Part shown: positions 23,782 through 36,243 of the stretch, in pieces
Position numbering within the stretch: the stretch's first letter is position 1
Layout of the letters: every line of letters starts with the position of its first letter
DNA from: Buddleja alternifolia
Taxonomy: Eukaryota; Streptophyta; Magnoliopsida; Lamiales; Scrophulariaceae
Length of the DNA stretch: 64,000 bases
Direction: 5' to 3'
Assembly (NCBI GenBank): GCA_019426215.1
Contig: CM033404.1
Location: 3,906,001-3,970,000, forward strand
Program-made: the position numbers and the translations under genes
Notes under the pieces: model-generated
The model's database searches: none
What the model was told of the DNA's origin: nothing
Seen by the model: only the letters and a program-made list of their open reading frames with translations

Positions 23782-24700
23782 TGTTGGGTGTTTGAATGTG
23801 TATATCCCACATTGGATATAAACCATAAGTTGTATGAGTTTATATACATTTGCCTAAAGGTAAAGGGTTGGCCCTTTGGGTCATCCACTTTGGTCCTTTG
23901 TGTGAAGGGGGGAAGAGCTATGTACTTGTGTCTTGGCCCAATTTCTTAGCTCCTCACTCGTCCGGTCCGGTGGACCGGACCTCGGACCACGGACTCGGGC
24001 TCGGGCCGGGATCGGGTCGCGGGTCATTGGGCCTTGGGCTTTGGCTAAGATGTGTGGTTGTTGGGCTTTGGACCTCTTCTTATCTTTTTGAGCCAAAGTT
24101 TAATTAATTTGATTAATTGGGCCCAGTTCTCTTTTGCTAATTAATTTAGGCCCATTTCCAGTTTCTTCTTCTAGAAACCAGCAAGGCATGTCTCTTGTTC
24201 CTTTCTCATGCAGAAGATTTCAGACGTTTCCTTACCTGTCTCCAGCCGAAAGTTGAAGTGTTTTGTTTCTTTTGGAGCCGAAACTTTTGACATTCATCAG
24301 CTAATTCTTTTTGGCTTTCTATTTTGGTTTTCAATCTGGTTTTGTTGCCTATAAAAAGGCTCTCCCAGGTTGTGTTCAAACCACACCAAAAATAGAAAAC
24401 AATTCTGCATTGTCTCAAAGCATTCTACATACATAAAAATTCTGAGAGTTTTTGGGCAAATATAGTTCGTGGGTTTTGTTCTTGAAGTGGTTCAATTACA
24501 AATATATAATCGTTGTATCTTGGGAAGTTAATTGCACGATCCCGTACCACCGTAGGCGGGGCAATATAGCTTTAAGGATAGAGAATTCATCTCTCCCCTC
24601 GATTGTCATATTATTCGTCGTATTACTATTTTCAGAGATTTTCTTACAAAGTGCACAGGTTTGCAACAATTCGTTCACACAGAGAATATGTATTTATACT
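23782..24700 (+). repeat. Probable solo LTR of a Copia-like element
   Basis: Starts TGTTGGGTGTTTGAATG. Has a promoter-like CTATAAAAAGGCTCTCC (24350-24366) followed by a leader-like stretch, and GC-rich U3 sequence with repeated GGGCC/CGGACC words. No pol genes on either side. The right end is not fixed. Confidence 0.4.
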
Positions 24701-26425
24701 TGCACATAATAAAGATATACTTACACACACAAAACATAGATTTGCACACACGCGTATATATACACGATTATTGTTATAGAAAAATATCAAATTTATAATA
24801 TAATTTTTTAATTATCACAATGAAAATTTTGTGAATACCAAACACTCAAATATCTTATAAGATCTAAAAATATCTTAGAAGCTTCACCATTTCATTTAAT
24901 CCAAATAGTACTTGAGAACTTATTTTTAAAATTTTAACATCTTATAAGCGCCTAATATTTTATAAAATGTAGGAGTTTTTAAGATGTTCTAAATAAGCTT
25001 AGCCAAATAATCTCCTACTTTCGTTTTGATTCATTCGAACTTAATTGCCTAATTTGGCTCATAACTTTTTATCTATTGTCCGTTTCATCTCATTATTCCC
25101 TCAAATTTCAATGAAATTCCAATTGACTGTTGTTTGGGCAAATATTGACATATGCGAATAAGATATGTATATATATGTTCAATATGTTGTATGTTTGGAA
25201 AAAGACTTTAATCCACCAAGGATTTTGCTTCCTCCCCATCTCTCTTTAAACCCTAACCTTCTTTTTTTTCTATATTCCTCTGCCGACGATGGCTTGGTAA
25301 AGCAGTCGTCTTCTTCACCACTATTACCATCACCATCGTCGACGGGTTGGGTTGGAGCACCCTTCTTCAACTTGTATATCACATTTTCAAATCTGACGAG
25401 ACGACTATGGATCTAATGAGACAAAGACAGATCTGACGAGATGAAGACGGGTGATGCATAAGTATTTATATAGCGTTTTAGATTTTTTGTTTAGTATTTT
25501 ACTTTCTCTCTCGTATGAAAGTTAGCTTTCTTTCTCAAATGAGAATTTTATCTCTCCTTGAATAGGAGTTGCACAAGAATTTTCTTGTGTTCGGTTGTGA
25601 GTTTTTAAGATTTGTTATCTTTAAGAACTTGATAGTTAGTGTTTCAAATGTTCTTACTACATCGTTTGAGTCAATATGAATTGTATTGTTCCAAGCGTTG
25701 TAAACTTTTGATTGAATGATATATAAGAATGATTTTTTTTTCAATTTTTTTTTTTTTGGTATGTTTGTAAGAAAAATTTGATTATAATCGGAGAAATATA
25801 GCTAATCTCTACAAAGATTCTCCCCATAATTTGAACCCTGACCATTTTCATTCAATTTTGTCTCGAATAGACTTGATGATATGTATATGTAATATATTGA
25901 ATGTACATATACATATCATTTGTGCTTACATCAAGTTTCCGCTCAGGCGACGTTAATGAGGTTACCATTCAAATTTTGGGGACTAACGGGGTGAAATTGG
26001 CAAAAACGGAAAAGCTAAGTGGCCAAATTGATTAATTTGAGTGTGGATAGGACCAAAATAAAACTAAAGGTAAGTTATGAGACCAATTTTAATTTTTTCT
26101 GAATAAAAATGGTTGTATGGTTGCTGGAGATATGACTAAATAAAAGGAAAGTCGCGGGAAAATATTATATAATTAAAAAATGTTTCATTTTCTCACATAA
26201 AATTTGAAGAAAAAACTTGAGAAAACAATTAGTGACTTTTTTATGGGGTAAAAACACCAACTAGGCATGACTTGAGTTCTTTCAATTTCAAGGATGATTG
26301 TTTAATCTTGTATTTTATAAATATTTAAATAATAAATGTATATAATTTATGTCAAGTTTATATTTATAAAAAAAATTTATAATATAGTGTTGCTACATGA
26401 AGTAGAATCAATATAAATTACAATT
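24701..26425. other. Gap without recognised gene
   Basis: Mostly AT-rich. A 25200-25416 frame on either strand lacks recognisable domains. 25850-26060 has a TATACATATACATATC-type inverted phrase. Confidence 0.35.
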
Positions 26426-26472
26426 TTAGAGTAAAATATTAGAACTGACAATGAGTTGCTTCTTTATTATTA

Positions 26473-26507
<35 letters not shown>

Positions 26508-26737
26508 GTTATTAAATATTTTGTTGTTTTTTTTAAGAAAAACGGTAGAAAAATACATTGACTCAAAGCCAAAGAGTCAACTGCCAAAGCAATAGCGGTA
26601 AGAATCAGGAGTCCAAAAATAGACTCTTGGTTCTCCAAAACAGAACGGACAAGATAATGAGCGACCTTGTTTAGATAATAAAAAAAACACATATGCTTCC
26701 TTATTTGGCTCCAACATAGTATCATTCTCTCCCTCAA
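26426..26737 (-). pseudogene. LINE RNase H tail remnant with TAA-repeat tail
   Basis: The minus strand encodes NKVAHYLVRSVLENQ, like the closing motif (xxANxVAHxLAR) of the RNase H domain in plant LINEs. It runs into a (TAA)n tract at 26463-26516 on its 3' side. Only the end of the element is visible, and the flanks are not delimited. Confidence 0.4.
26463..26516. repeat. (ATT)n microsatellite
   Basis: Interrupted run of ATT/GTT triplets, possibly the 3' tail of the LINE remnant. Confidence 0.9.
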
Positions 26738-28496
26738 CCCTCTTTATTTTCCATAAACAAGCAAATAAATTTGAGTTTTGGATTCTTTCGTCCTAATCAT
26801 CATTATCCATTTTGTTTCATGCAAAGTTAATATCTGTATGCATATGCATATACACATATAATATCCATAGATACATATAAGTGCACGTATGTCAGTGTGT
26901 GTGCGCCCATAATATTCTACAGGCTCACCTTTGAAAGTGGCAAAGAAATCATGTTTGATCCAGAGTCCGGGCCACGGGACGCGTGGTAGTAACTAAAATA
27001 CGGCACGGCGCTGAATTTCAGTATATAGGATTCTTTGAGATAGGACTGTGACATAAATTTCCACCCGTAATGGCTGCCCATTATAAATTTCTCTTTTGAA
27101 TATGTCAATTCAAATGCATAGTTAATATCCACGAGACCTTCTATTATTAAATGATGTTATGTATAAATGGTTAATATCAACATTCATATCAGTGAATTAC
27201 TGATTAATGATGGTGAAATATAATGACAAGTGTACAAAATTCAAATCACTTATATATATATTTATATACTTGTCTACATAGAAACAAATGTAATAGTACT
27301 ACCGTTTAGTTTCGGTTGACCAAGAGTATGTTTTTGGTCTTCTTTTATTAGCAGTTTCGACTTTGACTGTTGACCTTTCTATTCAATAATAGTAGTACCG
27401 TTTGTTTAAAAAAAATAAAAAAAAATGTAATAAGAGATACATCAGAATTTTATAATAAAAAATCTAATATGATCTTTAACCATATACATTATGTCAAAAT
27501 CAAATTTTAAATCTTCTCTATAGAAATCATTTCAGTATGTTTACTAATCATGCTCATTATTAATAATGATTCGGTATAGTCAAATCGGTCGAATAATGGG
27601 AGAAATATAGTTGCACGTTATCTCGTAATTCGTCGTAAGCAATGACACTAAACGATTTTCAAAAATTCCCACTAAAGTGCATAAGTTTCCTATGTTGTAC
27701 TCCAAGAAGCACAATTATGTTTCTATATATTATGCACTATGACACGTGGGACTATTTACAATTAAGTGATAATGTAGGTCAAAGTTTCAATCATTATATA
27801 GGCCCAGGTCTTCATTTTCTCGATCTTGAAGTTCGGGGGACTTAAAAAATATCGCCAACGAGGTGTAATTTTACTCATAAAATTGAGACCAAATAATATT
27901 AAAAGTATTGTGCTCTATTTTGATCAATACAACGTGTGAGTCTTTTTGTACCTTTTTAATAATTGTTTGGTAAATCATTCTGAATTGTTATATATATATA
28001 TATGTGTTAAATGATAATTGATATTAATAATTTTATATATGTAATTGATTCTTAAAAATAAAAAAAAACTATGGATAACGCTCTCTATATATTTAGTTAA
28101 TGAATATTTATTGTTGGGATATTCTTGTTATTTTCGTGGTGTGAAATCCACATCAAAAGATAGTGCAGTATCTTTATAACATATTAGCATATCTTTGATA
28201 AGTGATAAGAAAAAAAAATGTTGGGATTTATTCGTATATGTGGCTTATACTTATAGCTTGGAAATATTCCTTTTAATCATTTGAAATAAATACATGCTCA
28301 TGAACATGTGACGAAAAGTCATATGCTGCTTTATCCAATTAACTTTCCCAATATCATATTGATAGAGCACAAATGCTACATTGTGAGGGTAACACTTGCG
28401 TGCCTCTCACTGCACCAAATAAAATATTCTTATTTATCTATAATGATAACGATGAAGAAATTTACTACACAATTGATTATGTGGACCCAAATATAG
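26738..28496. other. Gap; one unexplained exon-like frame
   Basis: A minus-strand frame at 26917-27145 (phrases such as KEKFIMGSHYGWKFMSQSY) ends at AAG followed by a GTGAGC splice-donor-like sequence. I do not recognise the protein, and no partner exons were found. The remainder is AT-rich. Confidence 0.3.
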
Positions 28497-28614
28497 TCGC
28501 TCTTACCGATTGAATGGTCCGGTGAATTGTTCGGATCGCGGCGATGTGGGGGGCGCAACGCCCTCGACCTGTTCTCAAACTTTAAATAGGTAGGACGGCG
28601 CGGCTGCTCCGTTG
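28497..28614 (+). rRNA. Chimeric rRNA-derived fragment (18S 3' part joined to 25S part)
   Basis: 28497-28551 matches the 3' region of plant 18S rRNA (CCGATTGAATGGTCCGGTGA, then TTCGGATCGCGGCGA). 28556-28614 matches a different gene, 25S rRNA (CCCTCGACCTGTTCTCAAAC, then TTTAAATAGGTAGGACGGCG). The two parts are in the same orientation, with everything between them in rDNA missing. Not a functional rRNA gene. The GC-rich 60-70 bp that follow (to ~28690) may belong to the same insertion but were not recognised. Confidence 0.75.
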
Positions 28615-28690
28615 CTTGGTTTGACATCGTTTTCACGAGAAACGAGCAAGCCGTTCCGGTGGGGAGTCCGACGCTTTTTACTATTTCCCC

Positions 28691-29466
28691 CCATTTAATT
28701 ATCAATTTTTACCCTATTTCTATTATTTCTTTGCCTTTTTTTTATGCAAAAAGTAATTTCACATGTGTTACGTCTCATGGTCACGAGCCCGTTGAACACG
28801 AAACTTACCTTTGAGCCCACACTGTTGTAAGTTTGTAATCGAGAAATTTTGGTATTGATAACATTCTAATTATGTGATAATATTGGATGCAGATCTTTCA
28901 AAAAATGATGATTAACAATAAACCACTTGAGGACATTAATTTTGGACCAAAAGAAGGATGATGTCTAGTTTGTTATTATTTATATTTACAATATATCTTC
29001 ATATTTTTGTAGTTAATTTCATCCAAATCTTATATAGATTTCTTCTTTAACTACTTCAGAGAGAGAGAGAGATCATTTTTTATTTTTTTTGATAAGTGAG
29101 AGAGATGATTAACATAATCAAGTTAAATGATTTTAATTATATATGGAAATTGATAAGCTTTATCAGTCGCATTACGGACAAATAATAAGGTTTGACTATG
29201 GTCAACGGTGTAAAATAGCCAAGACAAGTGGGTGCTTCTAGATACCCTGAATGATGCCAATATCATATGCCTAATTTAGCAAACAAGGGATAATTATCAG
29301 AGTCCCCTTCGATTTGCAGAAATGCGGCTAAAAGTGAACTCTATTTCCCATAGCCTTTTTCTTTTTTTCTCTCTTTTTTTTTTTTTTTTTTCGTTTTTTG
29401 ATAGCCACAGGCCCACTTATTCCTTTTATCTTAGAGGTGGTGAATGAGCAAACCGAGGTGGGCCCT
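28691..29466. other. AT-rich gap
   Basis: Short GA run at ~29060 and a poly-T tract at ~29375-29391. No gene recognised. Confidence 0.5.
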
Positions 29467-29990
29467 GTTGAAAATAAGCTTTAATATTATCTTCAATTTA
29501 TTTTTTATTTCCAACAAATATTAAGTTCTTAAATCTCACAATTAGTGTGCTTATTTGATTATAATTTATTTTAGACTTATAGGCTCATTATCATTTTATT
29601 ATGTGATATTTGACCACATTATTTTATTATTAGTGGGTCTAATTATTATTTAATTTTATTGTGATTTTATGATGGTTGTTAGTGGTCCATTAATATCTTT
29701 AAAATGGTCAAATTTTAGTTCTCTATATAAGGGGCCATAGTCTTGTTGTTGGCACAATTGAGAGTGTGAGATATTTTATATTAGAGTTGTGATATTATTT
29801 TATATTCCCACAAGAGTGTTTTGACAACGTGACTAAGGGATTGATTCTTCGTCTCCTTGTGGTCGTGCACATAGAATGAGACACCGCTCTGAGCTAATGG
29901 AGTTTTATCTTGTACTCGTGATCAGCCGTCAGAACCTGCACGTAGGAAGACAATCATGGCTTTAGAACAACGTCAAGTGGCGTGACTCTC
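29467..29990 (+). repeat. Possible solo LTR
   Basis: Starts TGTTGAAAATAAGC after a GC-richer flank. Has a promoter-like TCTATATAAGGGGCC (29720-29734) and a leader-like downstream part (GTGTTTTGACAACGTGACTA, later GTCAAGTGGCGTGACTCTCC). No neighbouring pol. The right end is uncertain. Confidence 0.35.
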
Positions 29991-30429
29991 CATCGGTGGA
30001 GTATCATATTTTTATATTTTATTTTACTTGATTTATATAATTCTATAATTTTAGTGATTATTAATATGTGTATTGATAATATATTGTGAGATGTATTTGA
30101 GTACTTTATAATTATGCAAACACAAATCACAAAATTTAAACAGGCCCCTATACTATAACAAGTTATTAAGTATTTAGGAAATTTTGACATTCAATATTTC
30201 AAGTCATGTTATAATTACAATATTCATTATGTAATGATAGATATGTCTGTTTATCATACCTATAATTGTTACAATATCACTGTCACTGTCTAACACTACT
30301 CCTCTTACAAGGAGCGCACTCTCAAATGGACGTCATCGGATCTTATGTTGTATAAACTCAATATCGACGGATTCTCTTTAGGCGATTCGGCTCCCTTAAG
30401 TATTGGTGGTATTATATGAGATTCCGCAA
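29991..30429. other. AT-rich gap
   Basis: Nothing recognised. Confidence 0.5.
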
Positions 30430-30870
30430 ATAAGTTTTTGGGCTGCTTTTCGATCCACATAGGTTTCACTATTTATAATGCCACCAAACTTTGGGTAGCT
30501 CGTGAAAGTTTACATTATGTTGCATTACTAAGTATGTCTTATTTTATTATTGAATCAGACTCATGTTTTATATACAATTGTTTTAACAGGACATCCCAGG
30601 GCCCTCGTACATGCCACACATCGATCCATGGGAGCTAAAAAAGCTCGACTCCGCACCGGGTGTCAAGCTAGTTTTTGCCTCCCGAGAGACCAATATGTCA
30701 ACTGGCATGTTAGCCAAACACGGGGCCGCAACCCCTGATTTCAGGGCCTTTTGGAACTCCTGCCGTTGCCCTTTCTTTTGTGGAACATGTTTTGTGTGCT
30801 GATTTGTACCAAGAAATTGTACGTTTTACTAAATAGGGGAACTTTTGTAATATTTCGGTTATAATAAAAT
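30430..30870 (+). pseudogene. LINE 3' end remnant (RNase H domain), frameshifted
   Basis: First frame (30438-30600) encodes ATKLWVARESLHYVALLSM then FIIESDSC, the AELWA-REGL...ESDS pattern of LINE RNase H. A second frame (30611-30802) encodes VKLVFASRETNMSTGMLAKH, the REAN-xADxLAKHG pattern. A frameshift separates them. The sequence then runs into an AATAAAATGG-type 3' end near 30870. Upstream reverse transcriptase is absent, so this is a 5'-truncated, dead copy. Confidence 0.55.
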
Positions 30871-30879
30871 GGAGTGGCT

Positions 30880-32822
30880 GTGTGTTTAGAAAAATAATTA
30901 TTACAATATCATGATTGCAAGTTCAAGAATTTCTAAGAATCACTCTTAACTAATAATCTTACTCAGGTATCCCCCGAAATACATGAGCAATCAAGTTCAT
31001 GTATAATTGCATCAATTTGTGTATGATGATGGACTTTGTGTATATCAAAACCACATCGATGATTGTGATTACGAAATCTCAAAAACTTTTAAGAATGACT
31101 TGAAAAAATCATGTGAGGATGCTTAAGACAGACCGCCTCGCTTCCACATTCTTATCAGCATCTTATAATGAAGTAATTATATACAACATTATATCTCTCT
31201 CATGAAAATCATCTGGCAACAACGAAACATTGATAACTACCGACAAGTAACAATCAACTAATTAAACTACTATAAAATGAAGAAAGACAATACACATCTC
31301 ATAGCATTTGGACTCATAACCTCATGATCATGGCATTCGATTTCTCCACTTGAACTAAGCTTCATTGACCTTACCAATATCTTAATGGTATATCTTCCAT
31401 TGCCACAACCTTCAACTTCCAATATTTATAACAAATACCAATCAACCCTAAATTGTATATATGTGTGGCTTTTATTAATTGAATGATTGGTTGAGTTCTT
31501 TGTGCTCTTGTTATGTCTCAATCTCATAAATTTGGTATCACAATTTTTAAACTCTTGAAACCGACCAATGAATGAATTTTCTTGCATTATAGTTGGGATT
31601 TGAAAAAATGAGATGTAGGGCTCAAATTTTTATTGAAGAAATTTGATATCTGCATGGATTTTATGGTTCATTTTTTGACAAATTAAAGGTTGCTATGAAT
31701 CTTGAAAAAAAATTAATGAAAGAAAGAAAAAGGTCATAAATGATTGAACTTGTTTTTCATTGCTGTTGGGAAAAAAGAAATTGATTATAATAGCTTCTGA
31801 ATTATTACTGGACTAAACGACTAAACTGGGCTCTTATTGGGCCTGAATCATTACTGGACTAGCAGCTCTTGTGTTGTGGACCTCTGCCCAACTGTATAAG
31901 ATACAACTCTCTAGAAATGGGCCACAACAATCCTCCTAGCTACTTTAGGCCTAGTATTGTTCATTTATGTGTTGACCCCCTGTAAAATTGGCTCTACAGA
32001 CAGACCTAGGAGTGAGGGATAATTCTATTGCAAATCGGGGTATTACTTCTTGGGTCTATTTATTTCATATATTAAGATGCACTGTGTGTACCCACACACA
32101 CTTCTGCGAAAAAGATAGATACACAAATACACTTTGGAGTAACACTCTCGGTGTACCATAGAATTTTCCAGTGGAGTGTGTATAAGAGCCGAGCTCGAGA
32201 GACTACAATCAAATATATTTTTTATTATATATTTACCAACTCACGAGCTTGCAGCAAGCAAGTATAATTAGGCTCGAACTCATCTCGTTAAAGAGCTCGA
32301 GTTCGAGGATGTATGACCAAAATTAAACACCAAATATTCAACTCGTGAACTGACTCGGTACCCACTCCTACACGAACCTCACATTTTATTGACCAAGACA
32401 TCCCAGGAGTGGCCAACTAAGACAACCACAGTTAACTATATTGGCTACAAAATTGGGAGGAAGTTGTGTACTCGTATTATTTGAATCATTAAGAAGAAAG
32501 TTTAACATTAATGTATTGTAAGTGAATACACACAAATAAATACTAAACTAAAAAAAAATAACAGGAAGATGCAAAAGACTAAATCAGAATACAACAATTG
32601 TACACAAAACGCTTTCATCTCAGTTTCATGTACAAAATAACTTATTTCTCTTCCTCATTATGTATTTTTTAACTTCATAAACAAAATCCAAGTAGTTGGA
32701 AAGCGTTTAGAATTCCAATTCTTCCATGGATATTTTCCCAGCTTTGTACCCATATAGATGATACCAGTTCAAAAACAAGAATGCCAAAGTCCTCAAGACA
32801 TACCATTAAGCCCTCGAACCGA
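30880..32822. other. Gap downstream of NIR
   Basis: 32180-32380 carries GAGCTCGAG words like the hAT-type MITEs but no clear ends. 31800-31990 contains repeated GGGCC/ACTGGACTA phrases. The last ~150 bases before 32823 are probably NIR 3' UTR. Confidence 0.35.
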
Positions 32823-35800
32823 TCAATCTTCGCTCTCTTCCCTTTCTCTTGGAACGGCGCCAAATTTTTCTACCAACAGGTCCACAACCAATGGAACTAA
32901 ATCCTCACAAGGCACAGCCTTTTTGTAAACATCTCCCAAATGTGAGTCACTCCCGATTCTACCCCCAAGAAAAACATCGGCCCCTTCAACTACTTTCCCT
33001 TCTTTCCTAGTCATGCATCCCATGAATCCTATATCAGCCACTTGCACCTGCCCGCACGTGTTTGGGCAACCCGTCCAATGCATCCTGACCGGCTTCGTGA
33101 CAGAAACGAGCCTTTGAACCTCCTCGGTCACCTTTAGTGCCCGAGCTTTAGTCTCGATTATAGCCTGCCCGCAAAACTGGTTGCCAGTGCAAGCCACGAG
33201 CCCTTTCATGAGAAGAGGCGGCTCGGGGGAGAATCGGTCCTTCAGGAGTGGCTCGTTAAGTAGGGATTCTAGTTTTGAGTTCTCGATGTTTGGTATTATG
33301 ATGTTTTGCTCAACCGTGAGCCTGAGCTCCCCAGAGCCATACGTATCTGCCAAACGCGCGAGCTCATCCATGTCATCTGCCTGAACACGGCCCACCGGGA
33401 TATGAATTCCGACAAAGCTGTAGCCATCTTGCTTCTGAGGGTTAACTCCAAAATAGTCTCTCCTCTCCCATTGGCTCTGGACTAGGTCTTCAGAAGATGC
33501 TCTCTCCAACTGCTGTTGAGGCATTCTTTTCACAACTTCTTCCCTGAACCCTTCTATGCCCTGCATCACCGAAAAGCCAGAAGTTAATGATATTTGTTAA
33601 TTACATTTAGAGTAAATTACATAGACATCCGCGCATGAGAGCCTAATAAAAAAAATGCCCCGAGGTTTGAGAAATTGTCATAAATCTCCCTGTCAACAAT
33701 TCATATATATTTTTTTTTTGAGTTGTTATGATTTGCCAGGGGTACATGATAATTTGCAAAACCTCAAGGGATAAATGTAGGGGGTGCATGTAATCATTCC
33801 AATTTATTCTTATCCTCGATTTATATTAAGGGTGATGGTAAACAAAATGACACTTGAATTAGTAAGCGTAGCATATATGATATGAATGAGAAAATAGAGC
33901 TATTAGCATGACTCACAAGTTCATCAATTAGCCACATCATTCTTGTTTTCTGCCTATTCCCTCTTGAACCAAGATCTCTAAAAGTCTCGAGTATAGCTCC
34001 GCAAACCGGGAGTATGTCATCACCCGGAACCCATGCGTCAAGAGGGATTGCCTCAGCACATCTCTTTGGGCTGAAGAATCCGCCCACAAGAAGATTAAAT
34101 CCAAAACGACCATTCTTAGTCGCCGGCATATATGCAAGGTCATTAATATGAGGATGCTCGTAAAGATCGTGCGATCCTATAACACACACATTCCACTTCC
34201 TCGGCCTGCAAAAGTTGTACCAAAATGAGAATTTTAACAAATAAAAACTAGGAATAATTACATGCACCCCTACCCACTAATTGGGTAATTACCACGAACC
34301 CCCCTTGAGTTTTGAAAATGACCAAGACAACCCCACCCCATATTCTCACAACTTGAAAAATAGGGGTGAAACTGTAAGATGTAATATGCTTTTACTGACA
34401 GGAGCACGAAGTTGCAATATGTTTTTACTGACAGAGAAAGTTATATTAATTTCTCAAACGTCGGTTTTTATTCGTAGCTAGATTCTCATGCACGGGTGTC
34501 TATGTAATTTACCCACTAAAAACTAAAATGTGGTGTATTCATATTTTTAAAAGAAAATGAAAAAACGAGGAGAACTTACAAGTTGGTAAAAGCGGGATTG
34601 CCACGCGAATTGGCAGTAATATATTGGGAGAGCAAATTATTATAAGGCCTTGTATCGACAATTTCATGAGGATCAATCCCGGCCAGAGGGTTCCCTACCG
34701 GATTCCTCACATTGTCCATTCCACTCTGCAAGCTCGTCAACCCGACTTCTTCGAGCCCTTTTAGAATCTCCGGTACATCAGGCAACACAACGCCACGAAT
34801 CTGCCAGTTTTGCCTCGTGGTGACATCAGCACACCCGTCCTTCCCGTATTTTCTAATAACGCTCGCCAAATAACGAGTTTGGGCACTTGTTGTCACCCCG
34901 TTTGGGAGCTTAAGCCTCATCATGAATCGACCATCTGATTATCAACAATCACACACAAATCAAGATCAGATTAGTAGGACGAATGTTTAGTAGATTACAT
35001 CTTACATTTATATTGTAGAGGTTGCTGATGAACATAGTGATTAAGTGGAACAATCCTAATTTCCTTCATAATGAGATTGATTTCGATGATATATGTATTT
35101 AGCCTTTTGAAACATCAAAGTCCTGATTGAATCACAACTATCTAGTGGAATCTAGAAAGGGTCACCGTTCTCAGATGATCGTGATTATATTACTAAAATA
35201 AACATAGTGATTAAGTGAAACAATTACTTAAATACCTTCATTAAGAGATTGACATTGATTCCATAAGCATTTAGCCTTTCATTCTAGGACCCGAAATCCC
35301 GACACAATCACAATTATCTGGTGGACCTACGCACGCTCACTATACTCCGATGATTGTGATTATACTCCAAGAATCTCTAAAAATCACTCATATTGTAATA
35401 GCTAATTATAGTTTATATGAGATCTACCCAAATTGTAATTGTAATTTTTTTTTTTGAGGTGCCAAATGTCAAACATTGACTTTCATACCATCTTCAATTT
35501 TTATCTAGATCAATATATTCCATCACAAAGTTAAACAATTTTTATAAAATTAGTTTCTATAGCAATTTATAAGAGCAAAATTAATAAAAAAAAAATCTAA
35601 ATATAGAGATCTTGTAATATTCTAAATATAGAAAGCAAAAAATTAAATAAAACTTACATTGTTGTTTCCTCCTATGAAAGAGACCAAGCCACTTGAGCCT
35701 AACATCAATATCATCTTTAGTGAGCTTTGATTTTTCAATCTCTTCAAGTGGGATTTTTGCAAGCTCTTCAATCCCATTTTCCATGAACAATTTCATTGGT

Positions 35801-36039
35801 TCTTGTTCAATCTTCACTTTTTCTTGAGGATTTATGCCTTGTCTGAATTTTTCCTTTAGCACAAAGTATCCATCTTTCTCTTCAACTCTAGGCTCTAGCC
35901 TACTTACATCAAGTCCGGCGGGCCCGGGTGCCGGCGGCGCCGCCGTCTGCGGCGGTGTGGCATGGAGTCTAGTTGTTTTGAACCTATTGCTAGAGTTTGG
36001 CAATGATGGTGCCAAGAATTTGAGAGAGAGCGATGACAT
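32823..36039 (-). CDS. NIR1: Ferredoxin-nitrite reductase, plastid, 4 exons
   Basis: Reduces nitrite to ammonium with six electrons from ferredoxin in the plastid, the second step of nitrate assimilation (family knowledge). Exons: 35658-36039, 34580-34934, 33917-34205, 32823-33560, giving 587 aa, the normal length. The N-terminus MSSLSLKFLAPSLPNSSNRF is Ser-rich and lacks acidic residues, as in a plastid transit peptide. Nitrite/sulfite-reductase motifs include YGRFMMRLKLPNG, the DVTTRQNWQIRG region and NPVGNPLAGIDP. The four [4Fe-4S]/sirohaem cysteines are at about 466 and 472 (CTGNQFC) and 507 and 511 (CPNTC). The last codons are GAG-AGC-GAA-GAT-TGA. The start ATG has CACC before it and follows a CT-rich leader. 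Introns 2 and 3 each contain a MITE-like insertion. A nitrate-responsive motif lies upstream. No damage seen. Confidence 0.97.
33613..33796. mobile_element. MITE-like insertion in NIR intron 3
   Basis: Left end TAAATTACATAGACATCC and right end GGGGGTGCATGTAATCATT are imperfect inverted copies. Shares this end sequence with the insertion at 34256-34512. TSD not clear. Confidence 0.45.
34256..34512. mobile_element. MITE-like insertion in NIR intron 2
   Basis: Left end TAATTACATGCACCCC and right end GGGTGTCTATGTAATTTA are inverted copies and match the ends at 33613-33796. It fills most of the intron; TSD not clear. Confidence 0.45.
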
Positions 36040-36217
36040 GGTGAGTAGTGATTGACAAGGCTTAGAGAAGAGATGTAGCTAGTGGCGGCGGCGGCGACGG
36101 CGGTGGAAGGCGGTGGTGGGTGGTGGTAGGAGTTGGTGGTGGTTGTAGGAGTTGAGGTGAGAGCATTATGTAGGGTGGGGGGAGGGGACCTTAAGAGGTG
36201 TGTGTTGATCATGTTTT
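36040..36217 (-). promoter_or_regulatory. CT-rich leader / core promoter of NIR
   Basis: On the minus strand this stretch is very pyrimidine-rich, with repeated CCACCA and CCGCCG runs leading to the NIR start codon. No clear TATA box is visible between the nitrate-response-like site and the ATG. It is probably mostly 5' UTR. Confidence 0.4.
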
Positions 36218-36243
36218 GGACTCTTGAATGCTGCTAAAGGTCG
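36218..36243 (-). promoter_or_regulatory. Nitrate-responsive cis-element (NRE)-like site upstream of NIR
   Basis: The plus strand has GGACTCTT at 36218-36225, ten bases, then AAAGGTCG at 36236-36243. On the gene's strand this is GACCTTT-N10-AAGAGTCC, very close to the NRE described in nitrite reductase promoters (GACCCTT-N10-AAGAGTCC), which is bound by NLP (NIN-like) factors. It is about 180 bp upstream of the NIR start codon. Spacing, orientation and target gene all fit; one base of the first half-site differs. Confidence 0.75.
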
